Below are positions 1 to 8,168 of a DNA stretch of 64,000 nucleotides, piece by piece (position 1 is the stretch's first letter; every line of letters starts with the position of its first letter). Below the pieces are notes generated by a model. The model ran no database searches and had not been told where the DNA came from. It worked only from the letters and a program-made list of their open reading frames with translations. Position numbers and translations under genes: made by a program. The stretch is from Streptomyces rugosispiralis (GTDB lineage Bacteria > Actinomycetota > Actinomycetes > Streptomycetales > Streptomycetaceae): NCBI RefSeq assembly GCF_024505145.1, contig NZ_JANIAA010000005.1, forward strand, positions 360,531 to 424,530. The letters are read 5' to 3'.

Positions 1-2
1 AC

Positions 3-560
3 GTCTTTCTGTACGGCTACACCCAGTGGCTCCAGGACGGCCGGGGGCTGACGGCCTCACAGGCGGGGCTCGCCCAACTGCCCCTGTTCCTGACCGGCAT
101 CGCGGTGTCCACCGCCACCGGCCGCCGCGCCGCCGTGCGCGGCAAGTTGCTGGTGGGGGCCGTGGGGCAGATCGTCGGCTGCGTCCTGCTGCTCCCGCTG
201 CGGCCGCACAGCGCGATATGGCTGCTGATCGTGGTCGGGCTCGTCTTCGGCGTACCGCAGGGGCTGATGAACCTCGCCCTGCAGAACTCGGTCTACCACC
301 AAGCCGATCTGGAGCGGATGGGCTCCTCGGCGGGGCTGCTCCGCACCTTCTTCTACCTCGGCGCGATCGTCGCCTCCAGCGCCAACGGCGCCTTCTTCGG
401 CGCCCGCGCCGACACCGGCGGGCTGCACGGCCTGGCCTGGTTCATGCTCGCCATCACCGGTCTGTGTCTGGCGCTGACGCTCGTGGACCGCTCGCTCGGC
501 CGTATCGGGTCCGACGATTCCTCTTCCGCGCAACAACCGCAGCAGCGAAAGGCCTCATGA
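3..560 (+). CDS. MFS transporter, C-terminal part (5' end outside window)
   Basis: The frame is open from the first bases of the window and reads as the last 185 residues or so of a major facilitator superfamily exporter. Several hydrophobic helices are visible, including GAVGQIVGCVLLLPL, WLLIVVGLVFGVPQGLM and GLAWFMLAITGLCLAL. The motif FGVPQGLMNLALQN and the following TAGLLRT-like segment (SSAGLLRTFFYLG) resemble the second half of 14-TM drug-efflux MFS proteins (EmrB/QacA type). Substrate is unknown. Its stop overlaps the ATG of the next gene (ATGA), so the two are probably co-translated. Confidence 0.8.
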   Translation, partial: VFLYGYTQWLQDGRGLTASQAGLAQLPLFLTGIAVSTATGRRAAVRGKLLVGAVGQIVGCVLLLPLRPHSAIWLLIVVGLVFGVPQGLMNLALQNSVYHQADLERMGSSAGLLRTFFYLGAIVASSANGAFFGARADTGGLHGLAWFMLAITGLCLALTLVDRSLGRIGSDDSSSAQQPQQRKAS

Positions 561-1132
561 ACATGAACATGAACGCGAATGCGAACAAGACGGCTCTGCT
601 CGTGATGGACGTCCAGGAGGCCATCGTGGCCCGCGTCCAGGACCCCGGCTATGTGCCGCGCGTGAGCCGCGCGGTCGACGCGGCCCGTAGCGCCGGAATC
701 CCCGTCGTGTACGTCACCGTCGGCTTCCGCTCCGGCCGCCCCGAAGCCTCGGCCCGCAACAAGATCTTCGGCGCCCTGCCGCAGGGTCTCTACACCGAGG
801 GCGACCCCAAAATCGCCATCCATGCCGCTGTGGCGCCCCGGCCGGACGAGGTCGTGGTCACCAAGCGGCGGGTCAGCGCGTTCGCCGGCAGCGACCTGGA
901 TGTGGTGCTGCGGTCCGGTGACATCACCCATCTCGTCCTGACCGGCGTCGCGACCAGCGGCGTCGTCCTGTCCACCCTGCGCCAGGCCGCCGACCTGGAC
1001 TTCCGGCTCACGGTGCTGTCCGACGCCTGCTACGACCCGGACCCGGAGGTCCACCGGCTGCTCACCGAGAGGGTGTTTCCGTCGCAGGCCGAGATCACGA
1101 CGGTGGAGGAGTGGGCCAAGACGGCGGGCTGA
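557..1132 (+). CDS. Isochorismatase-like (cysteine hydrolase superfamily) protein without the catalytic Cys
   Basis: A 191-residue protein of isochorismatase-fold length. The conserved Asp (D18 in LLVMDVQ) and Lys (K103 in VVTKRR) are present, and the glycine-rich strand reads TGVATSGVVLST. The position normally occupied by the nucleophilic Cys is Gly135. True isochorismatases also lack this Cys and act on enol-ethers, while nicotinamidase-type amidohydrolases need it, so an amidase role is unlikely. The ATG at 557 overlaps the TGA of the upstream MFS gene. The first codons are an odd Asn/Met run (MNMNMNANAN), and a start at the second or third Met is possible. Confidence 0.8.
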   Translation: MNMNMNANANKTALLVMDVQEAIVARVQDPGYVPRVSRAVDAARSAGIPVVYVTVGFRSGRPEASARNKIFGALPQGLYTEGDPKIAIHAAVAPRPDEVVVTKRRVSAFAGSDLDVVLRSGDITHLVLTGVATSGVVLSTLRQAADLDFRLTVLSDACYDPDPEVHRLLTERVFPSQAEITTVEEWAKTAG

Positions 1133-1198
1133 GCGGTTTGGGGGCGTCAGGGCTGGTCGGCTCGGTCGGGTGCGGCGCCGTCTCGCGCCTTCGGCGCA

Positions 1199-1577
1199 TT
1201 TGAGCATGGGTCGGCGGGTGGGGGTCCGGCGCTCGTCGCCGGCGCCGGGCCGGTGGGGGCGGAGCCCGGTGGCGGCCTCCGTGCTCGGGGGCCGGGGGCC
1301 GTTGCCGGACTGGCGGATCGCTCGGGGCCCGATGCCGGACCGTCCTCCGGATGGCCCGGGGTGGGGTACCCCTCTCGGAATTGCTTGACAAATTAGTTGC
1401 GCCAGATCAAGCGTTTTTTGCGGGGGTACCCGGAGGGGCCGCCCCGGGTCCCGCCGGTCCGCACTCCGGACAGAGAGCCGCTCCTCCCACGTCGCCGAGC
1501 CGCCACGGCCCCGACATCCCGCCGGCCCGGCGGCCGGCGGCGGCGCCCCGCCCCCCACCTCCGGACCCATGCTCAAA
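1199..1577. repeat. Intergenic MITE-like element bounded by long imperfect inverted repeats
   Basis: This roughly 500-base gap between convergent genes (1133-1632) has no convincing ORF. TTTGAGCATGGGTC at 1199-1212 is the exact inverse of 1564-1577, and the adjoining 40 bases or so on each side also match imperfectly, giving arms of about 57 bases. Inside is a lower-GC island (about 1376-1423) with a TTGACA-like hexamer and two GGGTACCC boxes. It may be a degraded insertion element or a large folded transcript end. No transposase is visible. Confidence 0.45.
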
Positions 1578-1632
1578 AGCCACCTCGCCTCGGTAAGCGG
1601 CACCCCTGCGCACACGAGCCCGCCCGAAAACC

Positions 1633-2442
1633 TCAACGCGGCCAGATCGGCGGGTTGGTGCAGAACGAGCCGCCGATGTACTCGTGGTCGGGGTTGCCCG
1701 GCTCCAGTTCGCCCTGCTCGGCGATCAGCTTCGCGGCGTACGGCTCGGAGTCGTCCTGCGGCTCGTACCCCAGGGCGCGGGCCGAGGAGAGGTCCCACCA
1801 CAGGCGGGTGTTGGCCGAGCTGCCGTAGATCATGGTGTAGCCCACGTTCTCCGCCGTAAGGGCGGCATGGAGGAGCCGGGCGCCGTCCGCCGGGCTCATC
1901 CAGATGGACAGCATGCGGACCGTCGTCGGCTCGGGGAAGCAGGAGCCGATGCGGATGGCGACCGTCTCGATGCCGTGCTTGTCCCAGTAGAACGAGGCGA
2001 GATCCTCGCCGAACGCCTTCGACAGCCCGTAGTAGGTGTCGGGGCGGCGCGGGGTGTCGAGCGGGATGAGCGGGTCGTCCCCCACCGGGCGCGGGGTGAA
2101 GCCCACGGCGTGGTTGCTGGAGGCGAAGACGATCCGGCGGACCCCGGCCTCGCGCGCCGCCTCGTACACGTTGTACGTGCCCTCGATATTGGCCCGCAGG
2201 ATCTTCTCGAACGGGGCTTCCAGGGAGATACCCGCGAGATGGATGATCGCGTCAACGCCCCGCACGGCCTCGCGCAGGGCGTCCCGGTCGGACAGATCCG
2301 CGGTGATCGCGTCCGGCTCGCCCTCGATGGGGAGCTGGTCGAGCAGCCGCAGCTGGTATCCGTACGGCGGCAGCAGCTCGCGCATCAAGGTGCCCATGCC
2401 GCCGGCGGCGCCGGTGAGGAGGACGGTGCGGGGAGCGGGCAT
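1633..2442 (-). CDS. udh: Uronate dehydrogenase-like NAD-dependent epimerase/dehydratase family protein
   Basis: A 269-residue extended short-chain dehydrogenase. It has the N-terminal dinucleotide motif TGAAGGMG (residues 10-17), the HLAGIS strand, and the catalytic YxxxK pair Y138/K142 in TYYGLSKAFGED. Length and the C-terminal block around IYGSSANTRLWWD fit uronate dehydrogenases, which oxidise D-galacturonate or D-glucuronate to the aldarolactone. The position divergent from kdgD, whose product acts later in the oxidative uronate pathway, supports this. The alternative is another NAD(P)-dependent sugar epimerase. The ATG lies just after a GGAGGATCC stretch, which gives a good ribosome site. 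Confidence 0.75.
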   Translation of the reverse strand: MPAPRTVLLTGAAGGMGTLMRELLPPYGYQLRLLDQLPIEGEPDAITADLSDRDALREAVRGVDAIIHLAGISLEAPFEKILRANIEGTYNVYEAAREAGVRRIVFASSNHAVGFTPRPVGDDPLIPLDTPRRPDTYYGLSKAFGEDLASFYWDKHGIETVAIRIGSCFPEPTTVRMLSIWMSPADGARLLHAALTAENVGYTMIYGSSANTRLWWDLSSARALGYEPQDDSEPYAAKLIAEQGELEPGNPDHEYIGGSFCTNPPIWPR

Positions 2443-2751
2443 GGGCGGATCCTCCGTAGGGGATAGCGCGTTATGGGGTTGTTGCGCGGAGCGCTCTTGC
2501 GTATGCGGTTTTTATTCATGTATGTGGTTCAGATTCATGGACACCGTAGGGATCGGCGAATGGGCCGTCAAGGGTGGCGCGATGCCGACGAATTCCGCGT
2601 CGGGTGAATGGCGTCACCCGGTTGGCGCCCTTGACCGGCGGCCGATGGCTGCCTTACGGTGAACCTGTTCACGAATGTAGATGACGATCAGAAACGTGCA
2701 CACTGCGTCGGTGGGTGACGGCGGGTCGGTGTACACGACAGGGAGAAGCCC
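2443..2751. promoter_or_regulatory. Divergent udh/kdgD control region with palindrome
   Basis: The 309 bases between the divergent uronate genes are less GC-rich than their surroundings and hold no gene. GTGAACCTGTTCAC at 2659-2672 is a perfect 6+6 inverted repeat with a 2-base centre and is the best operator candidate, sitting upstream of the kdgD ribosome site (GGGAGA near 2741). Which regulator binds is not shown. The IclR protein encoded at 22.5 kb is a candidate by pathway logic only. Confidence 0.4.
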
Positions 2752-3729
2752 GTGACCTCAGCTTCACTCGCCGAGCGCCTTGACGGACTGCTGTTCTTCC
2801 CCGTGACCGCCTACGGTCCCGATGGCGCCCTGGACCTGGAGATCTACCGCGCGCACGTCCGCGCCGGGATCGAGGCGGGGGCGGGCGCCGTCTTCGCGTG
2901 CTGCGGCACGGGCGAGTTCCACGCCCTGACGCCCGAGGAGTTCCACGACTGCGTCGTGGTCGCCGTGGAGGAGGCCGCCGGGCGGGTGCCGGTGGTCGCG
3001 GGCGCCGGGTACGGGACCGCGCTGGCGATCCAGTACGCCAAGCTGGCCGAGCGGGCCGGTGCGGACGGGCTGCTCGCCATGCCGCCGTATCTGGTCGTGG
3101 CCGATCAGGAGGGGCTGATCCGCCACTACAGCGCCCTCGCGGGCGCGACCGACCTCGACATCATCGTCTACCAGCGGGACAACGCCGTCCTGGCCCCGGA
3201 CTCCGTGGCCCGGCTCGCCAAGGTGCCCGGCATCATCGGCCTCAAGGACGGCATCGGCGACCTCGACCTGATGCAGCGCGTCGTGAGCGCGGTGCGGGCC
3301 GACGCCCCCGACGAGGGCTTCCGCTACTTCAACGGGCTGCCGACCGCCGAACTGACCGGCCTCGCCTACCGCGGCATCGGCGTGACGCTCTACTCCTCCG
3401 CCGTCTTCTGCTTCGTTCCCGAGGTCGCCCTCGCCTTCCACAAGGCGCTCATGACGGGCGATGACGAGACCGTCAACAAGCTGCTGGACGGCTTCTACCG
3501 GCCGCTGGTCGAACTCCGCAACCAGGGCCGCGGCTATGCGGTGTCGCTGGTCAAGGCGGGGGTCCGGCTGCGCGGGCTGGACGTCGGCGAGGTGCGGCCG
3601 CCGCTGAGCGAGCCCAGCGCCGCCCATGTCAAGGAGCTGGCCGAGCTGATCGAGCGCGGCATGGCGCTGGTCGGGGAGGCGGACGGGGGCGCGGACAAGG
3701 ACGGGACCGGGGACGGGGAGGCGAGGTGA
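2752..3729 (+). CDS. kdgD: 5-dehydro-4-deoxyglucarate dehydratase (DapA superfamily)
   Basis: A 325-residue (beta/alpha)8 protein of the DHDPS/NAL superfamily, predicted to convert 5-dehydro-4-deoxy-D-glucarate to 2-oxoglutarate semialdehyde, water and CO2. The Schiff-base lysine is K165 in IIGLKDGIGD, and the proton-relay tyrosine is Y140 in IIVYQRDNA. KdgD-specific blocks include ACCGTGEFHALTPEEF (49-64), YFNGLPTAELTGLAYRG and LLDGFYRPLVELRNQGRG. GTG start with GGGAGA about 8 bases upstream. The GTGA stop-start overlap couples it to the next gene. The last 20 residues are a Gly/Asp-rich tail (GADKDGTGDGEAR). Confidence 0.9.
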   Translation: MTSASLAERLDGLLFFPVTAYGPDGALDLEIYRAHVRAGIEAGAGAVFACCGTGEFHALTPEEFHDCVVVAVEEAAGRVPVVAGAGYGTALAIQYAKLAERAGADGLLAMPPYLVVADQEGLIRHYSALAGATDLDIIVYQRDNAVLAPDSVARLAKVPGIIGLKDGIGDLDLMQRVVSAVRADAPDEGFRYFNGLPTAELTGLAYRGIGVTLYSSAVFCFVPEVALAFHKALMTGDDETVNKLLDGFYRPLVELRNQGRGYAVSLVKAGVRLRGLDVGEVRPPLSEPSAAHVKELAELIERGMALVGEADGGADKDGTGDGEAR

Positions 3730-4925
3730 GGGCTTCCGCCTTCGTCTACCCCTGGGACGTCGTCGGGGACCCGGACGCCGCGCGCCGCATCGCCGCCCTC
3801 GGCGTCCAGCAGGTGACGCTGGCCGCCGCCTACCACTCCACCCGGGCCCTGACCCCGCGTCACCCCGGCCACCGCATCGTCACCGCCCGCCACGCCGCCG
3901 TGCTCTACCCGCCGAGCGCGGAGCGCTGGCAGGGGCGCGAGCTGCGGCCGTACGAGCAGTCGTGGGTGCCGGGCGACGATCCGTACGGCGAGGCGGCCGC
4001 CGCGCTGGCCGACGCCGGTCTCGAGGTCCACACCTGGGTGGTGCTCGCCCACAACACCCGGCTGGGCGAGGAGCATCCGGGGATCACCGTGCGCAACGCC
4101 TATGGCGACCGCTACCCATGGGCGCCGTGCATCGCCCGCCCCGAGGTGCGCGCCTATCTGGTGGACCTGGCCGCCGAGGCCGCCGTACGGCCCGGCGCCC
4201 GCGGTACCGAGCTGGAGTCCTGCGGCTGGTACGGGCTGGCCCATCTGCACGCCCACGACAAGATCGGCGGGGTGCCGCTGGGCGGGGCCGGCCAGTATCT
4301 GATGTCGCTGTGTTTCTGCGAAAGCTGCGAGGCGGGCTACGCCGAGCTGGGCGCCGACCCCGAGGAGCTGCGCGAGCTCGTCGTGCGCGCCCTGCGGCCG
4401 GTGTGGGCGGGCGAGACGACCGCGGACGGCGGTGACCGCGCGGGGGAGTGGGCGGAGGTCGAGAAGCTGCTCGGCGCCGACCACGCCGCGCTCTTCGCGG
4501 CCTGGCGCGACCGGATCGCGAGCGGTCTGCGGGCCGAGGCCGTGGCCGCCGTAAGGGCCGCGGCGGACGAGGACTTCCAGGTCCTGCTGCACGCCGACCC
4601 GGCCCCGCACCGGCTCGGCGCCAACGTGGGCGTGGACCCGGCCGATGTGCTGGCCCAGGCCGACGGAGTCGTACTGCCCTGCACGGGGGGCGAGGCAGCG
4701 CGCTCCGGGGTCCTGTCGCCGTTCGTCCCGTACCGGACCGAACGGACCGTGCTCGCCGCCAACTTCACGGTGGTGGCGGGGATGGGCGGCAGCCCGGCGA
4801 CGCTGGCCCGGGACGCGGCCCACGCGGTGGAACTGGGCGCGGACCAACTCCGTCTGTACCACGCGGGCCTGGCCTCCGACCAGGACTTGGCGGCCGTCCG
4901 CACGGCCCTGGCCGACCTGAGCTGA
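3726..4925 (+). CDS. Conserved protein of unknown function, likely TIM-barrel hydrolase-like
   Basis: I do not recognise a named family for this 399-residue protein. It begins with a strand-like segment (ASAFVYPWDVVGDPDAARR) and alternates helix and strand (LEVHTWVVLAHNT, VLLHADPAP, VVAGMGG) as in (beta/alpha)8 enzymes. A Cys pair sits in LCFCESC, with acidic and His residues in ELESCGWYG and AHLHAHDK that could form an active site. There is no signal peptide. The GTG start overlaps the kdgD stop, so it is probably translated with kdgD and used in uronate or oligouronide metabolism. That role is inference. Confidence 0.65.
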   Translation: MRASAFVYPWDVVGDPDAARRIAALGVQQVTLAAAYHSTRALTPRHPGHRIVTARHAAVLYPPSAERWQGRELRPYEQSWVPGDDPYGEAAAALADAGLEVHTWVVLAHNTRLGEEHPGITVRNAYGDRYPWAPCIARPEVRAYLVDLAAEAAVRPGARGTELESCGWYGLAHLHAHDKIGGVPLGGAGQYLMSLCFCESCEAGYAELGADPEELRELVVRALRPVWAGETTADGGDRAGEWAEVEKLLGADHAALFAAWRDRIASGLRAEAVAAVRAAADEDFQVLLHADPAPHRLGANVGVDPADVLAQADGVVLPCTGGEAARSGVLSPFVPYRTERTVLAANFTVVAGMGGSPATLARDAAHAVELGADQLRLYHAGLASDQDLAAVRTALADLS

Positions 4926-5022
4926 GCCCTTCCCGGGGACCCGTCGCCCTTTGGCGGGTTTCCGGGACGGCCCGGCGGATTATCGGAAGCGCGACACCCC
5001 GTGGCATCGCCACGATCGAAGG

Positions 5023-5815
5023 GTGTCGACGAAATGGATCACCTCCCACCGCAGGCCCATCGCGCTGATGTCCCTGGGACACGCCTGCGTGGACGTCTAC
5101 CAGGGAGCGGTGGCCGCGCTGGTGCCGTTCTTCGTCTCGGAACGGGCCTACGGCTACGCCGCCGCCTCCGGTGTCGTCCTGGCGGCCTCGCTGCTGTCGT
5201 CCGTCGTACAGCCGCTGTTCGGGGCGCTCACCGACCGGTGGGCCATGCCGTGGCTGCTGCCGGTGAGCACGCTGGTGGGCGGCGCGGGGGTGGCGCTGAG
5301 CGGGGTCACCGGCTCCTACGCGGCGACCCTGGCGGTGGTCGCCGTCCCCGGGATCGGCGTGGCCGCGTACCACCCCGAGTCCGCCCGGGTGGCCCGGCTC
5401 GCCAGCCGGGGCAGCCACACCGCGATGAGCTGGTTCTCCCTCGGCGGCAACATCGGCTTCGCCGCCGCGCCGCACGCGGTCGCCGCCGTCATCGCCACCG
5501 GCGGTCTGCGGGCCTCCCCGCTGCTGGCCGTCCCCGCCGTCGCCGGAGCCGCCCTGTGCGCGGCCGCGCTACGGGCGCTCAGGGCCCCGGACGCGGCGGC
5601 CGGGCCCGCGCGGGCGAGCCGCGGGGGAGCGGGGCGGGACGACTGGCCCTCCTTCCTCCGGCTGTCCGGCGCCATCATGTGCCGCTCGATCGTCTTCGTC
5701 GGGCTGAGCGCGTTCATCTCCCTGTATGTGCGCGAGCGCGCGGGCGGAGGCGAACTGGCCGGTACCGCCGCCCTGTTCGTGCTCTACGCCGGCGGCGCGG
5801 TGGGCACCCCGCCGT
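5023..5815 (+). pseudogene. MFS transporter (fosmidomycin-resistance-like) truncated after about 7 helices
   Basis: Reading from the GTG at 5023, the protein starts MSTKWITSHRRPIALMSLGHACVDVYQG and continues with clear MFS helices and the FGALTDRW loop. At about 5805-5820, after ALFVLYAGGAVGT, the homology stops where MFS proteins normally continue into a second-half loop and five more helices. From there the open frame (to 6027) is only the antisense of the convergent kinase gene, giving a Ser/Arg-rich nonsense tail. I read this as a deletion that removed the 3' half of the transporter. The product is probably non-functional. Confidence 0.75.
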
Positions 5816-6353
5816 CGGCCTCGGGCGGCGCCGACCACCCCGCGTCCCGCATCACCCGCTCCACCGTCTCCTCCAGCGCGCTCGTCTCCGGGATCACGGT
5901 CTCGACCCCGCCCGGCAGCAGGTCCAGCGGCCGGTACCAGTCGCGCATCTCCCGCTCCCCGTACTCGTCCGCCTGCGGCTTCGTGGCGTGCCGCCGGAGC
6001 GTCTCGGCGAACGGGACGTCCAGGTAGTAGGCGTGGGTGCGGCCCAGGTGGTCGCGGCAGAGGGCGTCCAGCATCGGGCCGTAGTGCGCGGTGTACAGGA
6101 TGCCCTCCACCACGGCGTGGAAGCCGTGGTCCAGGGCGTAGCGGGTCACGGTGTCGAGGAGGCCGATGTTCGCCGCGTCCGGGCGGTCCCGCTCCCGCAG
6201 CACGACCCGGCGCAGATTGTCCTGGGCCACCAGCGCCAGGCCGCGTCCGTAGCGGGCGCGGAGCCCGGCGGCGACGGAGGACTTGCCGGACGCGGAGTTG
6301 CCGCGCAGCACGATCAGCCGCGTGGCCGCGGATCCCACCCTCATCCGGGTCAC
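5784..6353 (-). CDS. Small P-loop kinase-like protein (AAA family ATPase)
   Basis: A 189-residue nucleotide-binding protein with a Walker A motif near the N-terminus (LRGNSASGKSSVA, about residues 16-28), the phosphotransferase-like segment VVEGILYTAHYGPML, and a C-terminal region with DVPFAETLRRH and DWYRPLDLLPGG. It resembles small cytosolic kinases of the shikimate/gluconate/chloramphenicol-phosphotransferase type. The substrate is unknown. The last few residues (VPTAPPA) are read through the remnant of the truncated MFS gene, so the native C-terminus may have been slightly different. It faces the GntR gene across a divergent promoter region. Confidence 0.75.
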   Translation of the reverse strand: MTRMRVGSAATRLIVLRGNSASGKSSVAAGLRARYGRGLALVAQDNLRRVVLRERDRPDAANIGLLDTVTRYALDHGFHAVVEGILYTAHYGPMLDALCRDHLGRTHAYYLDVPFAETLRRHATKPQADEYGEREMRDWYRPLDLLPGGVETVIPETSALEETVERVMRDAGWSAPPEADGGVPTAPPA

Positions 6354-6429
6354 GCTATCGGCGACGGAGGCGCGCTGAGGCGCCGTGGGGCGGGTGAACG
6401 ACCGTCATGCGCGAGTTTTGTCAGAACCG

Positions 6430-6500
6430 TTGACGAACCCCTGGAGCCGCCCTAACTTCATCGCGTTGTACTTCGTATGTCATATATGAGACGCGATATG
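6430..6500 (+). promoter_or_regulatory. Promoter and candidate GntR operator
   Basis: TTGACG at 6430-6435 and TAACTT at 6453-6458 are separated by exactly 17 bases, a good vegetative-type promoter reading toward the GntR gene. Just downstream, TCATATATGA at 6480-6489 is a perfect 10-base palindrome, followed by a related ATATGTGA box at 6496-6503. Placement over the presumed transcript start suits repression by the adjacent regulator (inference). Confidence 0.5.
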
Positions 6501-6518
6501 TGAGATCTGAGAGCATCC

Positions 6519-7157
6519 ATGGACGTTGCCCCGAGCCCCATCCCCTCCCGCACCCAGTACGTGCTGGAGGCGGTCAAGCACGCGATTCTCACCGGGGGGC
6601 TGCGGCCCGGGCAGGCGTTGGTGGAGGCCGAGTTGGCCGCGCAGTTCGGGGTGTCCAAGACGCCGGTGCGGGAGGCGCTCAAGACGCTCGCGGGGCGGGG
6701 GCTCGTGGTGATGAGCGAGTACAAGGGGGCCACCGTCAGGACCGTGGACACCGCGATGGCGCACGCCGTCTACGATGTGCGGCTGCTCCTGGAGCCCGAG
6801 GCGCTGCGCCGGACCGTGGCCGCGCGAGCCGGGCTGGAGGCCGCGGGGGCCGCGCTGGAGCGGTCGGACGCGGCCGCCGATCCGGCCGGGCGGTCGCTCG
6901 CCAACCGCGACTTCCACCGGGCGCTCTACCTTCCCTGCGGCAACCCCCTGCTGACCCGGATGCTCGACGAACTGCGCGACCAGGCCGCGCTGGTGTCCGC
7001 CATCGCCTGGCAGGCGGTGCCCTCCTGGGAGCGGGAGGCCCGTGAGCACCGGGAGATCCTGGCCCGCGCGCTCGACGGCGACGCCGACGGGGCCGCCCGC
7101 GCACTGCACGAGCACATCGCCTCCTTCGTCCGGCGCGCCTTCCCGGACGCGGAGTAG
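6519..7157 (+). CDS. GntR family transcriptional regulator (FCD subfamily)
   Basis: A 212-residue regulator. An N-terminal winged helix-turn-helix (residues about 10-70: LEAVKHAILTGGLRPGQ, VEAELAAQFGVSKTPVREAL) is followed by an all-helical FCD ligand domain (residues about 80-205) with the typical DFHRALYLPCGNPLL and EHREILARALDGD segments, whose His/Asp residues bind a metal and a small organic acid. FCD-type GntR proteins usually sense sugar acids, which fits the downstream DapA/IlvD/ABC operon. It is probably the local repressor, relieved by the pathway substrate or intermediate. Confidence 0.88.
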   Translation: MDVAPSPIPSRTQYVLEAVKHAILTGGLRPGQALVEAELAAQFGVSKTPVREALKTLAGRGLVVMSEYKGATVRTVDTAMAHAVYDVRLLLEPEALRRTVAARAGLEAAGAALERSDAAADPAGRSLANRDFHRALYLPCGNPLLTRMLDELRDQAALVSAIAWQAVPSWEREAREHREILARALDGDADGAARALHEHIASFVRRAFPDAE

Positions 7158-7183
7158 CACCCGGCGGCCCCGGCCGCCGACCC

Positions 7184-7218
7184 CAGCACTCAGCAGTCAG
7201 CAGTCAGCACTCAGCACC
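7184..7218 (+). repeat. Five-copy 7-bp tandem repeat
   Basis: Five consecutive CAGCA(C/G)T-like heptamers lie between the GntR gene and the DapA-like gene, just upstream of the latter's ribosome site (AGAGAAAGGG, about 7248-7259). It is a simple-sequence tract in the 5' leader. Copy-number change by slippage could alter spacing. No function is shown. Confidence 0.7.
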
Positions 7219-7265
7219 ATCCGAACAGCTCGTCCCGATGCCGACCATCGAGAGAAAGGGTTCGT

Positions 7266-8168
7266 ATGGACTACTCACCGCTGAGGACGGCGCTCGCGGA
7301 CGTCGTGGCGATCCCGGTGACGCCGTACGACGCGGAGGGCGCCGTGGACCGCGCCGCCTATCGCGCCCTGCTCCGCCGGCTCCTCGACGGCGGGGTCAAG
7401 GCCGTCACCCCGAACGGCAACACCGGGGAGTTCTACGCCCTCACCCTCGAAGAGCGGCGGCTGGTCACCGAGCTGACCGTCGAGGAGGCCACCGGGCGGG
7501 CCGCCGTCCTCGTCGGGGTCGGCCATGACGCGGCCACCGCGGTCGAGGCCGCCCGCCACGCCCGCGCCGCCGGGGCCGACATGGTGATGGTCCATCAGCC
7601 GGTGCATCCGTACGTCGCCCAGGACGGCTGGATCGACTACCACCGCACCATCGCCGAGGCCGTTCCCGAACTGGGCGTGGTGCCGTATCTGCGCAATCCG
7701 CTCATCGAGGGCGCGGCGATCGCCCGGCTCGGCGAGGCGTGCCCCAACGTCATCGGGGTCAAGTACGCGGTCCACGACGCCACCCGCTTCGCCGCGGTGG
7801 CGCGCGACGCCGGTCTTGACCGGTTCGTCTGGGTGGCCGGGCTCGCCGAGCTGTACGCGCCCTCGTACTGGGCGGTCGGCGCCACCGGCTTCACCTCGGG
7901 GCTGGTCAACGTGGCCCCCAACGTCTCGCTCAACATGCTGGGCGCACTGCGCGCCGGGGACTACCCGGGCGCCATGAAGGTGTGGGAGCAGATCCGGCGG
8001 TTCGAGGACTTGAGGGCCGAGCGGCAGTCCGCAAACAACGTCACGGTGGTCAAGGAAGCGCTTGCCGCGATGGGGCTGTGCCGGCGCGACGTCCGCGCCC
8101 CGAGCAAGCCGCTGCCCGAGCCGAGGCGCGCGGAAGTCGCCGCGATCGTCGAGGGGTGGTCGGTATGA
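7266..8168 (+). CDS. DapA-superfamily aldolase/dehydratase (2-keto-3-deoxy-sugar-acid type)
   Basis: A 300-residue (beta/alpha)8 enzyme. The Schiff-base lysine is K166 (NVIGVKYAV), Y141 takes the place of the conserved catalytic tyrosine, and the oxyacid-binding loop is TPNGNTGEFYAL (48-59). With the next gene, an aldonate dehydratase, the likely substrate is a 2-keto-3-deoxy aldonate, either cleaved (aldolase) or dehydrated to a semialdehyde as in the L-arabinose/D-xylose oxidative routes. The exact substrate cannot be read from sequence. Dihydrodipicolinate synthase itself is unlikely given the operon. It overlaps the next gene by ATGA. Confidence 0.75.
   Translation: MDYSPLRTALADVVAIPVTPYDAEGAVDRAAYRALLRRLLDGGVKAVTPNGNTGEFYALTLEERRLVTELTVEEATGRAAVLVGVGHDAATAVEAARHARAAGADMVMVHQPVHPYVAQDGWIDYHRTIAEAVPELGVVPYLRNPLIEGAAIARLGEACPNVIGVKYAVHDATRFAAVARDAGLDRFVWVAGLAELYAPSYWAVGATGFTSGLVNVAPNVSLNMLGALRAGDYPGAMKVWEQIRRFEDLRAERQSANNVTVVKEALAAMGLCRRDVRAPSKPLPEPRRAEVAAIVEGWSV

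Noticed and set aside
1376..1423. SigR-type promoter (GGAAT-N18-GTT) in the intergenic element
   Set aside because: GGAAT and GTT are only 14 bases apart, which does not fit the motif. No gene follows in that direction.
353..1801. 482-residue minus-strand open frame across the isochorismatase gene and intergenic region
   Set aside because: It is an Arg/Gly/Pro-rich shadow of a real gene in high-GC DNA, with no domain and crossing convergent genes.
7266..8168. Dihydrodipicolinate synthase (lysine biosynthesis)
   Set aside because: Lys and Tyr of the superfamily are there, but operon context with an aldonate dehydratase and sugar importer points to a sugar-acid enzyme.
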